DNA from: Clostridiales bacterium
GTDB lineage: Bacteria > Bacillota > Sulfobacillia > CADDZV01
Assembly: GCA_902812875.1 (NCBI GenBank)
Contig: CADDZV010000004.1
Span: forward strand, 1 to 64,000
Direction: 5' to 3'
DNA length: 64,000 nucleotides
A model generated the notes under the pieces. The model saw only the letters and a program-made list of their open reading frames with translations, was not told the origin of the DNA and made no database searches. Made by a program: the position numbers and the translations under genes. Of this stretch, positions 17,197 to 29,006 are shown piece after piece. The number at the start of each line of letters is the position of its first letter. Positions within the stretch are counted from its first letter, which is position 1.

Positions 17197-18704
17197 TGCG
17201 GTGCCTGGCGGCTTACCCCCGCCAAAATCACAAGCCCGTCGCGCCTGGCCTGGTAGCCCTTGACATCCGGGGCAGCTGCCTCGCAGGCGGTCAAAACGTA
17301 CCCGAACACCCACGGAGTGTCTTGGATGATCTGGCCCTCGGCTTGAGCGTACAGCGTCGCCCGGTGGCTCTGGTCAGTGGACACCGTCGCTTCGTCGATC
17401 AGGTCATCCACCTCGCGGTTGGCGAAAAAAGAGAAGTTGTACAGTCCGCCCGTGCGGATCTTTGGAACCAGCACTTCGTATGGATCGAGAGAAGCCTCGC
17501 CCCACTGCGTGAGGTAGGCCATGCGGTCCCCCGCCGCAATCGCCTGTCGGAGGTCGCTCGGGGAGGACCATACCTGTACGCGGGCTTCGATGCCGGCGGC
17601 CGCCAGCATGTCCACGATCAACTTGGCCTCCTCCTCCCGTTCCGGCAGGGTGTCGATCACAAGCACCGTCCCGGTCCCACCAGCCTGCGCCCACAGCGAC
17701 CGTGCCAGGTTCGGGTCATGCGGGTAGGGTGCGCGCTGGGCGGTCTCGCCAAGAGAGCCTGGCACCAGGGGACCAGCCAACCGCACGCCGAGACCACCGT
17801 ACAATTTTTGGATGACCTCGTCATAGTCAATGGCGTAGTTGAGTGCACGCCGTGCCTCCGGGCGGTCAAGCGGCGCCTTCATGGTGTTGAGCTCCATCAT
17901 GTACATCATCGTCCCGGGCACCGTCAGAAGTTGTAGCCCCCGGTTTTTAAGGCCGGCGGCGTCTTGGGGCGGTACCCCTTGGATGATCTGAAGCGTTCCC
18001 TGCTGAAGTCCCGCCTCGCGGGCAGCAGCATCCGGGATAAGCTTGAAAATCACCCGCCGCACGTCCGACGGTGCCAGGCCAGTGTCGTTCCAGTAACCGT
18101 TCCAGCGTTGCAATTCTGCCGTAGTGGCCGTATAGCTGGAGAGCTGGAACGGGCCGGTGCCGATCGGTGATGGTGCCGCACCGCTTTGGTAATGCTTTTC
18201 GGAAACCACCGGCACCTGGGCCAAAGCCGCTGGCAGTAACGGATCAGGCTTATCTGTCACGATCCGAATGACCGGCCCGGTCGCCGTCACGCTGACCACG
18301 GGGTCCAGGGTGCTGCCGAACACACCCTGGCTGCCAGTCTCTTTCGCACGTTGGATGGAAAACACGACGTCGTCGGGGGTTAAAGGAGTACGGTCCTGGA
18401 ATACTACGCCGCTCCGCAAGGTGAATTCCCAGGTCACGGGGTCGACCTGCTGCCATTTTTCTGCCAAAACAGGAGCAAGCTGCCCCGACGGGTCTGGGCG
18501 AAGGAGCGGCTCGAAGATGTTGGCCAGCATATCGCGGGTAGCGTGGTCCTTAGCCAGAAACGGATCCAAGGAATCCCACCGGTTCCCGTCGAGCCCCACT
18601 ACCAACGTGTCTGTGGGCACGGCGGGACCAGGTGCGACGCAGCCGGCCGCTGCGATTGTCAGTGCCAAGGTTACGAGAGCCAACAATATCAACCGCGGGC
18701 GCAT
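17193..18704 (-). CDS. ABC transporter substrate-binding lipoprotein (oligopeptide/DppA-OppA family)
   Basis: The 503-residue family 5 extracellular binding protein has a lipoprotein signal (MRPRLILLALV..., lipobox AAGC with Cys22). Family features are LVVGLDGNRWDSLDPF, EPLLRPDPSGQLAPVLAEKW, LRSGVVFQDRTPLTPDDVVFSI and a late EARRALNYAIDYDEVI. Substrates of such proteins include peptides, nickel and opines; specificity cannot be read here. The ATG at 18704 has GGGAGG 7 bases upstream. No permease or ATPase gene lies nearby, so it must work with components elsewhere. Confidence 0.92.
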   Translation of the reverse strand: MRPRLILLALVTLALTIAAAGCVAPGPAVPTDTLVVGLDGNRWDSLDPFLAKDHATRDMLANIFEPLLRPDPSGQLAPVLAEKWQQVDPVTWEFTLRSGVVFQDRTPLTPDDVVFSIQRAKETGSQGVFGSTLDPVVSVTATGPVIRIVTDKPDPLLPAALAQVPVVSEKHYQSGAAPSPIGTGPFQLSSYTATTAELQRWNGYWNDTGLAPSDVRRVIFKLIPDAAAREAGLQQGTLQIIQGVPPQDAAGLKNRGLQLLTVPGTMMYMMELNTMKAPLDRPEARRALNYAIDYDEVIQKLYGGLGVRLAGPLVPGSLGETAQRAPYPHDPNLARSLWAQAGGTGTVLVIDTLPEREEEAKLIVDMLAAAGIEARVQVWSSPSDLRQAIAAGDRMAYLTQWGEASLDPYEVLVPKIRTGGLYNFSFFANREVDDLIDEATVSTDQSHRATLYAQAEGQIIQDTPWVFGYVLTACEAAAPDVKGYQARRDGLVILAGVSRQAPH

Positions 18705-18777
18705 CTTCCGACCTCCCGGCGCCGAAAGCCGCTGACCCACGACAGGTGCAAACGCATGCCGGCGCGCCGTGTTCTAG

Positions 18778-18804
18778 ACTATACTCAGGTTTGACCAGCT
18801 GCAA
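18778..18804 (-). promoter_or_regulatory. Candidate sigma-A promoter for the binding-protein gene
   Basis: In the 147-bp divergent region the minus strand carries TATAGT (18783-18778), a strong -10 match, with TTGCAG (18804-18799) upstream. The 15-bp spacer is shorter than the ideal 17. Confidence 0.35.
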
Positions 18805-18820
18805 CGCCGTTTTGTAACGC
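18791..18820 (+). promoter_or_regulatory. Candidate promoter for rqcH
   Basis: The plus strand has TTGACC (18791-18796), one base off the -35 consensus, then an 18-bp spacer and TAACGC (18815-18820), a poor -10. It overlaps the opposing promoter candidate, so the two divergent genes may share a regulatory region. Confidence 0.3.
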
Positions 18821-18851
18821 ATTCCTGGTTGGTAACGAAAGGATTTTAACG

Positions 18852-20678
18852 ATGCAATTCGATGCCCTGTGTCTGCGCGCCGCCACCGAGGAAATGGCAG
18901 CCATACTCCCAGCCCGCATAGACCGAGTGCGACAAAGTGGCTGGCACGAGTGTACCGTCGACCTGTACCACCAGGGGCGATGGCGCCTTTTGATTTCGCT
19001 ACACCCGCGTTGGGGCCGCCTACATCTTTTGCCACCTGCTGCCACCGGCCCCGCCGCTCCCGCGTCGCCGCCCGGCGAAGGCTGGCCCTTTTTCGCCTGC
19101 CTGCGGCGGACGCTCGAAGGGGCAAATCTCGTATCGGTGGTGCAACGGGACTGGGATCGGATCGTGGATTTCCGCGTCGAGAGCACGGACGAACTTGGCG
19201 CCTCCAAAACCCGCCTCTTGAGCATTGAGATCATGGGCAGAAACACAAACGCGATCTTGCTTACGGAAGACGGGCACGTGATCGATGCCCACCGGCGCTC
19301 CGGCCCCGACCAAGCACGCCTGGTAATGCCCGGCCAGGCGTACGAGCCGCCGCCCGCCGGCGGGGTACCCCTGGCTGCCATCTCATATGACGAGGCCTAC
19401 AAGGCTTTGGCTGCCAGCATCACAGGGGCCAAAAGCATCCTGCACGCTGTGCTGGCCGCCTGGCAGGGACCAGGCCCGACCGTGGCCGCAGCCCTGTTGT
19501 ACCGGTCTGGAATCCAGGACCCTGCTGCGCGCCCGGACACCCTGTCGGAAGCCCAGCTCGCCGCCCTGGTGCGGGAGGCCGTGCGCCTCGGCCGAGATAT
19601 GGGCAACGCGGCATGGGTACCCCAAGCGGTATTTGCCGGCGGCCTGCCGGTCGCCTGGGCAGTCGTCCCCATCGGGGAAATCGCCGTACAACACGCCGGC
19701 AGCGAGCTCCGCCAGTATAAGACTGTACAAGCCATGGCCCAGGACATTTACCCGGTGCTTATCCACCGCGACACCGTCGCAGCGGCGGCATCCGCCCTCC
19801 GCCAGGAAGTGATGGCGGCGGCCCGCAAATACGCGCAGAGACGCGAGGCCCTCGTTCGCGACCGGGCGGAAGCCCAAACCGACCTTGCCTTGATGCATAC
19901 CGCCGAACTCCTCACCGCCAACCTGCACCGGCTGCCGCCCGGGCACAGCCCCACGGTGCGAGTGGTGGACTATTTTGACGAGCGGCTGCCAGAACAGGAG
20001 CTTTCTTTGCCGCCCGGACGTTCACCGGCTGAGGCCGCCCAGGATTACTTCCGGCGGGCCCACAAGGCCCAAAGAGCATTGCCAAGACTGGAGGCTGAAA
20101 TTGCCCGCCTCCAGTCCCTGGAGGGAGTAGCGGTACATATCCTGGAAGCCCTGGCACACCCCGTGGACCAGGCACAGATCTCGACTTTACGCGACGAGGC
20201 GGTCGAGGCTGGTTTGATCGGCCCCGGTCAAACCAAAGTGCCCAAAGACGGGAAGAATCGGGTCGTTCTTGCCAGCACGGGCGCCTACCGGAGATTCCGT
20301 TCCACGGACGGATTCGAAGTCTGGGTAGGCCGAAACAACCGCGGTAACGAGGCCCTGAGCCTTCGCCTGTCCCGCCCGGACGACATCTGGCTACACGTGC
20401 AGGGCTACGCCGGGGCACATGTGGTGATACGCGTGCCGCCTGGACAGGATCCGTCGCGCGTCCCGAGCCGGACTGTGAATGAGGCCGCTAGCCTGGCGGC
20501 ATTTTTCAGTAAGGCCCGCGACGGTTCGGCAGTGAATGTCGACTATACCCTTTGCAGGTACGTCAGAAAGCCCCCCAAAACCCCGCCGGGCCAGGTCCTT
20601 TACGATCATCAGCGTACGCTCGTAGCACGCCCGGATGCGGCCCTGGCCGCACGGCTTGCCGTGGAGGACGCCAGGTAG
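18852..20678 (+). CDS. rqcH: RqcH (NFACT/Rqc2 family, FbpA-like)
   Basis: The 608-residue protein is the bacterial homologue of Rqc2, which recruits Ala-tRNA to stalled 50S subunits and adds C-terminal alanine tails for degradation. NFACT-N starts FDALCLRAATEEM and contains the conserved Asp-Arg pair in QRDWDRIVDF. A middle helix-rich/coiled-coil region runs from about 290 to 430, and NFACT-R follows (FEVWVGRNNRGNEAL, DDIWLHVQG, GAHVVIR). Older annotation calls such proteins fibronectin-binding. It is transcribed alone on the plus strand and its stop lies 3 bp from the pyrE stop. Confidence 0.94.
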   Translation: MQFDALCLRAATEEMAAILPARIDRVRQSGWHECTVDLYHQGRWRLLISLHPRWGRLHLLPPAATGPAAPASPPGEGWPFFACLRRTLEGANLVSVVQRDWDRIVDFRVESTDELGASKTRLLSIEIMGRNTNAILLTEDGHVIDAHRRSGPDQARLVMPGQAYEPPPAGGVPLAAISYDEAYKALAASITGAKSILHAVLAAWQGPGPTVAAALLYRSGIQDPAARPDTLSEAQLAALVREAVRLGRDMGNAAWVPQAVFAGGLPVAWAVVPIGEIAVQHAGSELRQYKTVQAMAQDIYPVLIHRDTVAAAASALRQEVMAAARKYAQRREALVRDRAEAQTDLALMHTAELLTANLHRLPPGHSPTVRVVDYFDERLPEQELSLPPGRSPAEAAQDYFRRAHKAQRALPRLEAEIARLQSLEGVAVHILEALAHPVDQAQISTLRDEAVEAGLIGPGQTKVPKDGKNRVVLASTGAYRRFRSTDGFEVWVGRNNRGNEALSLRLSRPDDIWLHVQGYAGAHVVIRVPPGQDPSRVPSRTVNEAASLAAFFSKARDGSAVNVDYTLCRYVRKPPKTPPGQVLYDHQRTLVARPDAALAARLAVEDAR

Positions 20679-20681
20679 GGC

Positions 20682-21269
20682 TCAGGACACCGCCGCTTTG
20701 GGGTACGTGACCGGCACCCCGGCTTGGCATAACGGGCACTCCGCAGGTTCCCAGGCACTGGCCTTGACCGTAACCAGGGCGCGGAACGCGACACCAAAAT
20801 CCGCTTGGCCTTCGCTGCGGTCCACCATCGCGCCCACACCCGCTACCCGGCCGCCGGCCCGCTCGATCGCCGCCATGACTTTTTTCACCGACCCGCCGGT
20901 CGTGACCGCGTCCTCCACCACCAGGCACATCTCGCCAGGATTCAGGACAAAGCCGCGCCGGAAAACCATCTCGCCGTTTTCTTTTTCCGCATACAAAGCC
21001 CGTACCCCGAGGGCCCTGGCGGTCTCATGAGCCAGGATTATCCCACCCATGGCCGGTCCAACTACCGCGGTGATCCCAAAGCCCGCAAACCGCTCGGCGA
21101 GTGCTTCCCCCACGGACGCGGCATACGGTGGATACTGCAAAAGCTGTGAGCATTGGATAAACGTGTCACTGTGGCGTCCCGAGGTGAGATGGAAATGCCC
21201 GTGGAGTAAAGCCCCGGTCTCGACCAGCCATTTGGCAACAGCTGGCCTCTCAACGTCCTGTGCGGTCAT
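20682..21269 (-). CDS. pyrE: Orotate phosphoribosyltransferase
   Basis: The 195-residue enzyme joins orotate to PRPP to give OMP. Motifs are HFHLTSGRHSDTFIQ, VVGPAMGGIILA and the PRPP-binding loop LVVEDAVTTGGSV. The ATG at 21269 overlaps the pyrF stop (ATGA). It is the last gene of the pyr operon. The reading frame also stays open upstream, antisense to nothing but inside pyrF, and was excluded. Confidence 0.95.
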   Translation of the reverse strand: MTAQDVERPAVAKWLVETGALLHGHFHLTSGRHSDTFIQCSQLLQYPPYAASVGEALAERFAGFGITAVVGPAMGGIILAHETARALGVRALYAEKENGEMVFRRGFVLNPGEMCLVVEDAVTTGGSVKKVMAAIERAGGRVAGVGAMVDRSEGQADFGVAFRALVTVKASAWEPAECPLCQAGVPVTYPKAAVS

Positions 21270-22057
21270 CCGGGTTCCCCCAGTTCGGTCAAAATCGACA
21301 AGGCCGCCTGGACCGGATCCTTGGCCCGGGTGATCGGCCGGCCCACCACCACAAAGTCGGACCCCGCTGCCCGGGCCGCCGCCGGCGTTGCTACGCGCAC
21401 CTGGTCGTCCGGTCCGTCCGTTGCCGCGCCAGTGCCCGGCCCGCCCGCCGGCCGGATGCCCGGTGTCACGATCAACGCCCGCCGTCCCACTTGGGCTCGA
21501 ATCTTGGCCACGTCGGGCACGGCCGCCACCACGCCGTCTGCTCCGGCATCCACGGCCAGCAAGGCCCACATGGCACCGATCCTCGCCGGATCCGCCCCTA
21601 ACCCGAGCTGTACCAGGGTCTCGGTAGAAAGCGAGGTAAGTACAGTCACCGCCACCACAAGCGGCGGTGTACGCCCCTGCACCGCCGCCTCCTCGCGGCA
21701 GGCCGCCACCGCGGCCGCCACCATGGCCGGACCCCCGGCCGCGTGCACCGTCAGCATTTTCACACCGGCCCGGACCGCCTGACGAGCGGCTTCGGCCACG
21801 GTATGCGGTATATCATGCAGCTTGGCGTCCCAAAACACATACCCACCGTACTTGGGCGGCAGCTGCAAGGCAGCCGGCCCGGCCGCCGTATAAAGTTCAA
21901 GCCCAACCTTAAACCAGTGTACAAGCCCGGCGAGGCTTTTTACCCACTCCTCGGCTTTCGCGAGCGAGGGCGTGTCCAGTGCCACCACGAGCTCCGGACG
22001 CCGCGTGCCGCCGGCCTGAAACCCGGAATGGTTCTGCGGACTGGCCACCATGGCCAC
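21266..22057 (-). CDS. pyrF: Orotidine 5'-phosphate decarboxylase
   Basis: The 263-residue TIM-barrel enzyme decarboxylates OMP to UMP. The catalytic DxKxxD array appears as DAKLHDIPHTV, preceded by WFKVGLELY and followed late by VTPGIRP and VVVGRPITRAKDP. The start is GTG at 22057, overlapping the pyrD TAG; an ATG two codons later is also possible. It is somewhat longer than the usual ~235-240 residues, with a basic N-terminal tail. Confidence 0.95.
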   Translation of the reverse strand: MAMVASPQNHSGFQAGGTRRPELVVALDTPSLAKAEEWVKSLAGLVHWFKVGLELYTAAGPAALQLPPKYGGYVFWDAKLHDIPHTVAEAARQAVRAGVKMLTVHAAGGPAMVAAAVAACREEAAVQGRTPPLVVAVTVLTSLSTETLVQLGLGADPARIGAMWALLAVDAGADGVVAAVPDVAKIRAQVGRRALIVTPGIRPAGGPGTGAATDGPDDQVRVATPAAARAAGSDFVVVGRPITRAKDPVQAALSILTELGEPG

Positions 22058-23001
22058 TATGATCCCCGCCGCGGTAACGCCGCCCCGATCAGCTCGCGTA
22101 CCGAAGACACCTTCTGGGCACCGCAGTAGTCGACAAGACCATCGATAATTTCGAGCGGCGCCAGCGGATTGGCAAACAAGGCCGAACCGACGGCCACGGC
22201 GGATGCCCCGGCCAGGATAAATTCCACGGCGTCCTGCCAGGTGGCAATGCCACCCATCCCAATCAACGGCACGTCCACGTGCTGCGCCAACTCATAGACC
22301 ATGGCCACTGCCATCGGCTTGATGGCCGGCCCCGAAAGCCCCCCGGTGATACCGCCGAGTACCGGCCGCCGCCGCCAAATGTCAATAGCCATACCGACCA
22401 TCGTGTTGACAAGCGAAATCGCATCCGCTCCCGCGTCTTGTACTGCCCGCCCCATCGCCACCACGTCCGGCGAGTGCGGCGAAAGCTTCACGATGAGCGG
22501 GAGCCCGGTCACCGCCCGGACCATGCCCAACAAGCGGGCGGCCAGCGCGGGGTCACGTCCAAACTCGAGCCCGCCTGCCTCCACGTTCGGGCAGGAAATA
22601 TTGAGTTCCAGCCCGAGGCCGGCCGGGATCAACCCGGCAGCCCGGTCCAGCCGCCTGACCACCTCCACATATTCGTCTACCGTGTCGCCCGCGACGTTGA
22701 CGATCACCGGCACTCCCAACCTCGCCAGTAATGGCAGATGCTCGGCCACCACCGCGTCAACACCCGGGTTTTCCAGGCCGATGGAGTTGAGCATACCCGC
22801 CGTGGTTTCCACAATACGCGGTGGCGGATTGCCGGCACGGGGGCGAAGTGTGGTCCCCTTGACGACCACCGCCCCCAACCGGGAGACGTCGAACAGGGCG
22901 CCAGGCTCGTGCCCGTACCCGAACGTGCCCGAGGCTGGCAAAACCGGATTCTTGAGCCGCAACCCGGCCACTTCGACCGACAGATCCACATCGTCCGGCA
23001 T
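22057..23001 (-). CDS. pyrD: Dihydroorotate dehydrogenase, catalytic subunit (class 1B)
   Basis: The 314-residue FMN TIM barrel oxidises dihydroorotate to orotate with NAD+ when paired with PyrK. It begins VEVAGLRLKNPVLPASGTFGYG and has the class 1 catalytic cysteine in NISCPNVEAGG, VKLSPH, and the FMN-binding end GMGGIATW. The adjacent pyrK marks it as class 1B. The ATG at 23001 overlaps the pyrK stop (TGATG). Confidence 0.95.
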   Translation of the reverse strand: MPDDVDLSVEVAGLRLKNPVLPASGTFGYGHEPGALFDVSRLGAVVVKGTTLRPRAGNPPPRIVETTAGMLNSIGLENPGVDAVVAEHLPLLARLGVPVIVNVAGDTVDEYVEVVRRLDRAAGLIPAGLGLELNISCPNVEAGGLEFGRDPALAARLLGMVRAVTGLPLIVKLSPHSPDVVAMGRAVQDAGADAISLVNTMVGMAIDIWRRRPVLGGITGGLSGPAIKPMAVAMVYELAQHVDVPLIGMGGIATWQDAVEFILAGASAVAVGSALFANPLAPLEIIDGLVDYCGAQKVSSVRELIGAALPRRGS

Positions 23002-23816
23002 CACAGCACCACCTCTTCCGATCGGAACACAGGTCCATCGGTACAGGCGTTGGCGTAGCGCGGCTCCCCGTCGCCAGCCAAGCGCACAGCACAGCCCAGG
23101 CAAAGGCCGCGCCCACAGGCCATATAGGCCTCCACCGAGAGATAGGCGGGCAGCTTGAATTGGCTGACGAGGCCCTGCACCGCTCGCAGCATGGGGGTAG
23201 GCCCGCAGGCAAAAACCGTTCGGACCTCCAAAGCCTCCAAATCCGGCCTGAGAATATCAGTGACGACCCCGCGGACCCCGGCCGAACCGTCGTCGGTGCT
23301 AACCTGGACCGGCACACCGCAGGCGGCAAAATCGTCCAGACCGAAAAGCTGGTTGGCAGAACGGCCGCCGATGTAAGCCTTGGCCGGGATGCCCCGGCTG
23401 GCAAACACCCGCCCCGCGAAAACCAGCGGCGGTACCCCCGTGCCGCCTCCCACTAACGCCACCGGAGCCTCGGCCTCCTCGAGCGGGAATCCGTTGCCCA
23501 AGGGGCCAAGTACCGACAGCTTGTCGCCAGGAGCGGCCAGGGCCAACAGTCGGGATCCCTTCCCGCCCGCGCGGTACAGGATGTCCACGCGGCCGGCCTC
23601 CGGATCCACGCGGTAAAGGCCAAATGCCCGGCGCCAGAACGGATCCGCAAGCGGATGCGGTAGCTTGTTGATCGCCCCCACATCGATCATGACGAATTGC
23701 CCAGGCCGCCCCGTCCGACTGATCCCAGGGGCCGCCAGCGTCAGCACAAAATGTCCCGGGATAATCGTCTCCTGGGCAACCACGACGCCGGTCTCAAGAC
23801 TAGCCAAGCCGCTCAC
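23001..23816 (-). CDS. pyrK: Dihydroorotate dehydrogenase B, electron transfer subunit
   Basis: The 271-residue FAD/[2Fe-2S] protein passes electrons from PyrD to NAD+. It has a ferredoxin-reductase-like fold: FAD region PFWRRAFGLYRVD, NAD region PVALVGGGTGVPPLVF and FACGPTPML. The C-terminal 2Fe-2S cysteines are in MACGRGLCLGCAV and NACTDGPVF. Two GTG/ATG starts are close together; 23816 follows GGTGAGCGGC. Confidence 0.94.
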   Translation of the reverse strand: MSGLASLETGVVVAQETIIPGHFVLTLAAPGISRTGRPGQFVMIDVGAINKLPHPLADPFWRRAFGLYRVDPEAGRVDILYRAGGKGSRLLALAAPGDKLSVLGPLGNGFPLEEAEAPVALVGGGTGVPPLVFAGRVFASRGIPAKAYIGGRSANQLFGLDDFAACGVPVQVSTDDGSAGVRGVVTDILRPDLEALEVRTVFACGPTPMLRAVQGLVSQFKLPAYLSVEAYMACGRGLCLGCAVRLAGDGEPRYANACTDGPVFRSEEVVL

Positions 23817-23833
23817 CTCCGAAAACTATGTTC

Positions 23834-25135
23834 CTACTCCAATACCTTGCCTTCCTGCATAACGACGTGACCGGCCACGATCGTCATGTGGGCCCGGCCG
23901 ACCAGACTGCGGCCGGCAAAAGGCGTGTTACGGCTTTTCGAGTAGAACCGCTGCGGATCAACGACCCACCGGTACGCAGGATCGATAATGGTGATGTCCG
24001 CCATCTCGCCGACCCCGAGGGTGCCGCGCCGCAGCCCAAGGAGACGCGCCGGTGCCCAGGACATGGCTGCCACCAGCCGCCCCCAGTCTAGCCATCCGGG
24101 CTCGACAAGCTCCGTGCTCAAAAGCCCGATGGCAGTCTCAAGCCCCACGATACCAGGGGCAGCATACTCATACTCCACCAGTTTGTCGTCCTGCTGATGG
24201 GGAGCATGGTCGGTGGCCACGGCATCGATCACCCCGTCCCGCAAGGCTTCGCGCAGTGCCCGGCGGTCGGCCTCTTCCCGCACCGGCGGATTGGTCTTGG
24301 TGTTCGTATCGTACCCCATATCGTTGACGATGGCATCGGTGAGCACCAGGTGGTGCGGGGTCACCTCAGCCGTGATGTTGAGGCCTTCCTCCTTCGCCCG
24401 GCGGATCAACTCAACGCTATGGCGGCTCGAGACGTGCGCGATGTGGATGTGGGCGCCCGTCATCCTGGCAAGCATCACGTCGCGGGCAACCTGCAGCGCC
24501 TCGGCCTCGCCGGGCTGCCCCCGCAGCCCTAGCACCGTCGACCAGTACCCTTGGTGCATGACGCCGTCGGCCGAAAGACTGGAATCCTGGCAGTGGTCGA
24601 TCACAGGCAGACCGAACATGGCGGCATATTGCACCGCGGCCCGCATCAGTTCTGCGTCCGCCACCGGGTGACCGTCATCGCTCAAGGCCACCGCCCCGGC
24701 GGCCCGCAGCGACCCCGCCTCGGTAAGCTCTTTACCTTCCAGTCCCCGCGTGATGGCGGCTACCGGGAATACGTTCACCACTCCCGTTTGGCGCACCCGC
24801 TCAAGGACAAACCGGACAAGCCCTTCGGTGTCGATGGGGGGACGGGTATTGGCCATGCATACGACGCTTGTGAACCCACCGGCCGCCGCCGCCCGCGTGC
24901 CAGAGGCGATATCTTCTTTGTATTCTTCCCCGGGCTCTCGAAGGTGGACATGCATGTCGACAAACCCCGGTGCCACGATGAACCCGCCCGCGTCGATCAC
25001 CTTTGCCCCGTCGGCGTCCAGGTTCACGCCCACGGCCGCTATTACACCGTTGTCGACGAGGACGTCACCAGGGCCATGGTACCCATGTGCCGGATCGATG
25101 ACCGTGCCGCCCCTGATCAGAAGCCTTTCGCTCAT
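23834..25135 (-). CDS. pyrC: Dihydroorotase (type I)
   Basis: The 433-residue zinc amidohydrolase cyclises carbamoyl-aspartate. The metal-binding DMHVHLREPG, VCMANTRPPID, VIDHCQD, HIAHVSSRHS and the catalytic ATDHAPHQ are all present. The ATG at 25135 overlaps the pyrB stop; a GTG immediately before it is an alternative. It lies 17 bp before pyrK. carA and carB, often between pyrC and pyrK in Bacillota, are absent. Confidence 0.95.
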   Translation of the reverse strand: MSERLLIRGGTVIDPAHGYHGPGDVLVDNGVIAAVGVNLDADGAKVIDAGGFIVAPGFVDMHVHLREPGEEYKEDIASGTRAAAAGGFTSVVCMANTRPPIDTEGLVRFVLERVRQTGVVNVFPVAAITRGLEGKELTEAGSLRAAGAVALSDDGHPVADAELMRAAVQYAAMFGLPVIDHCQDSSLSADGVMHQGYWSTVLGLRGQPGEAEALQVARDVMLARMTGAHIHIAHVSSRHSVELIRRAKEEGLNITAEVTPHHLVLTDAIVNDMGYDTNTKTNPPVREEADRRALREALRDGVIDAVATDHAPHQQDDKLVEYEYAAPGIVGLETAIGLLSTELVEPGWLDWGRLVAAMSWAPARLLGLRRGTLGVGEMADITIIDPAYRWVVDPQRFYSKSRNTPFAGRSLVGRAHMTIVAGHVVMQEGKVLE

Positions 25136-26067
25136 CACTCGCCACCCCCCATCAACAGGTAGAGGATCGCCATGCGCACGGCCACCCCGTTTTTCACCTG
25201 TTCGAGTATCACAGCCTGCGGCCCGTCTGCCACCTCGGAGGTAATCTCGACGCCGCGGTTCATGGGCCCGGGATGGAGCACCAAAAGGTCAGGCTGCGAG
25301 GCCCGAAGCCTCTCAGGCGTAAGGCCCCAGAACTCGTTGTACTCGCGGGCGCTGGCGAAAAGGCCTTTTTTCTGACGCTCCAGCTGCAAGCGGAGCACAT
25401 TCACCACGTCGGCATGGCGGAGGGCCAAATCGAGGTCGGTGTAAACGTCGACCCCGAGCTCCGCAACGCGGGGCGGCAGCAAGGTGGCAGGCCCTGCCAC
25501 TGCTACACGGGCACCCATGGTGAGAAGCCCCCATATGTTGGAGCGGGCGACCCGGCTGTGGAGAATATCGCCTACGATCAGAACGCGCAGTCCCTCGAGC
25601 CGGCCAAGGTGGGTCCTGATCGTGAACATGTCGAGTAACCCCTGGGTGGGATGCTCGTTCATGCCGTCCCCGGCGTTGATGACATGTGCTTTCAGGTGGC
25701 GGGCGAGAAAGTGGGAGGCGCCGGAAGCCGAATGACGTATAACGACGGTGTCGACGCCCATGACCTCGATGTTGCGGGCCGTGTCCAAGAGGGTCTCCCC
25801 TTTTTGGACACTGCTCGTTTGGGTGCTGATGCTCAGGGTGTCAGCGGAAAGGTACTTCGCTGCCAGCTCGAAAGAGCTGCGGGTGCGGGTGCTCGGTTCG
25901 TAGAACAAGGTCAAAACAGACTTGCCACGCAAGGTAGGCACTTTTTTGATGTCACGGTCAACAATCTCAAGCATGGAGGCTGCCGTGTCCAGGATGAGCG
26001 TTATTTCTTCACGGCTCATGCCCCGCAGCCCCAGGATGTCCTTGCGAGCCAGCGTGTGCTCGCTCAC
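25135..26067 (-). CDS. pyrB: Aspartate carbamoyltransferase, catalytic subunit
   Basis: The 310-residue enzyme condenses carbamoyl phosphate and aspartate, the first committed step to UMP. The carbamoyl phosphate loop [13 protein letters not shown] is intact, as are [11 protein letters not shown] and [12 protein letters not shown]. The GTG at 26067 was chosen because GGGGAGG lies 5 bases upstream and gives the usual length; a GTG at 26091 has no ribosome binding site. No regulatory chain (pyrI) is present, as normal for Bacillota. Confidence 0.95.
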   Translation of the reverse strand: MSEHTLARKDILGLRGMSREEITLILDTAASMLEIVDRDIKKVPTLRGKSVLTLFYEPSTRTRSSFELAAKYLSADTLSISTQTSSVQKGETLLDTARNIEVMGVDTVVIRHSASGASHFLARHLKAHVINAGDGMNEHPTQGLLDMFTIRTHLGRLEGLRVLIVGDILHSRVARSNIWGLLTMGARVAVAGPATLLPPRVAELGVDVYTDLDLALRHADVVNVLRLQLERQKKGLFASAREYNEFWGLTPERLRASQPDLLVLHPGPMNRGVEITSEVADGPQAVILEQVKNGVAVRMAILYLLMGGGE

Positions 26068-26124
26068 TTTATCCTCCCCTTTCGGCCTCACTGGACCCGT
26101 TTAAAGGTTTCCCCCGGAAAAGAC

Positions 26125-26818
<694 letters not shown>

Positions 26819-26842
26819 AGGCTCGTCCAAAACTTCCAACCA

Positions 26843-26871
26843 AGACTACCAGTGTCTTGGGTCAAAGTCAA
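26843..26871 (-). promoter_or_regulatory. Candidate sigma-A promoter of the pyr operon
   Basis: TTGACT (26871-26866) and TAGTCT (26848-26843) are separated by exactly 17 bp on the minus strand, just after the hppA stop. It predicts a leader of about 160 nt that contains the PyrR loop and the terminator. Confidence 0.55.
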
Positions 26872-26888
26872 CCCGTGTTTTGGCCGGC

Positions 26889-28949
<2,061 letters not shown>

Positions 28950-29006
28950 CTTCGCTCACTCCCCCACCACGACGGAAATTTGTATTAGCAACGTTAGCCC
29001 ACCGGG

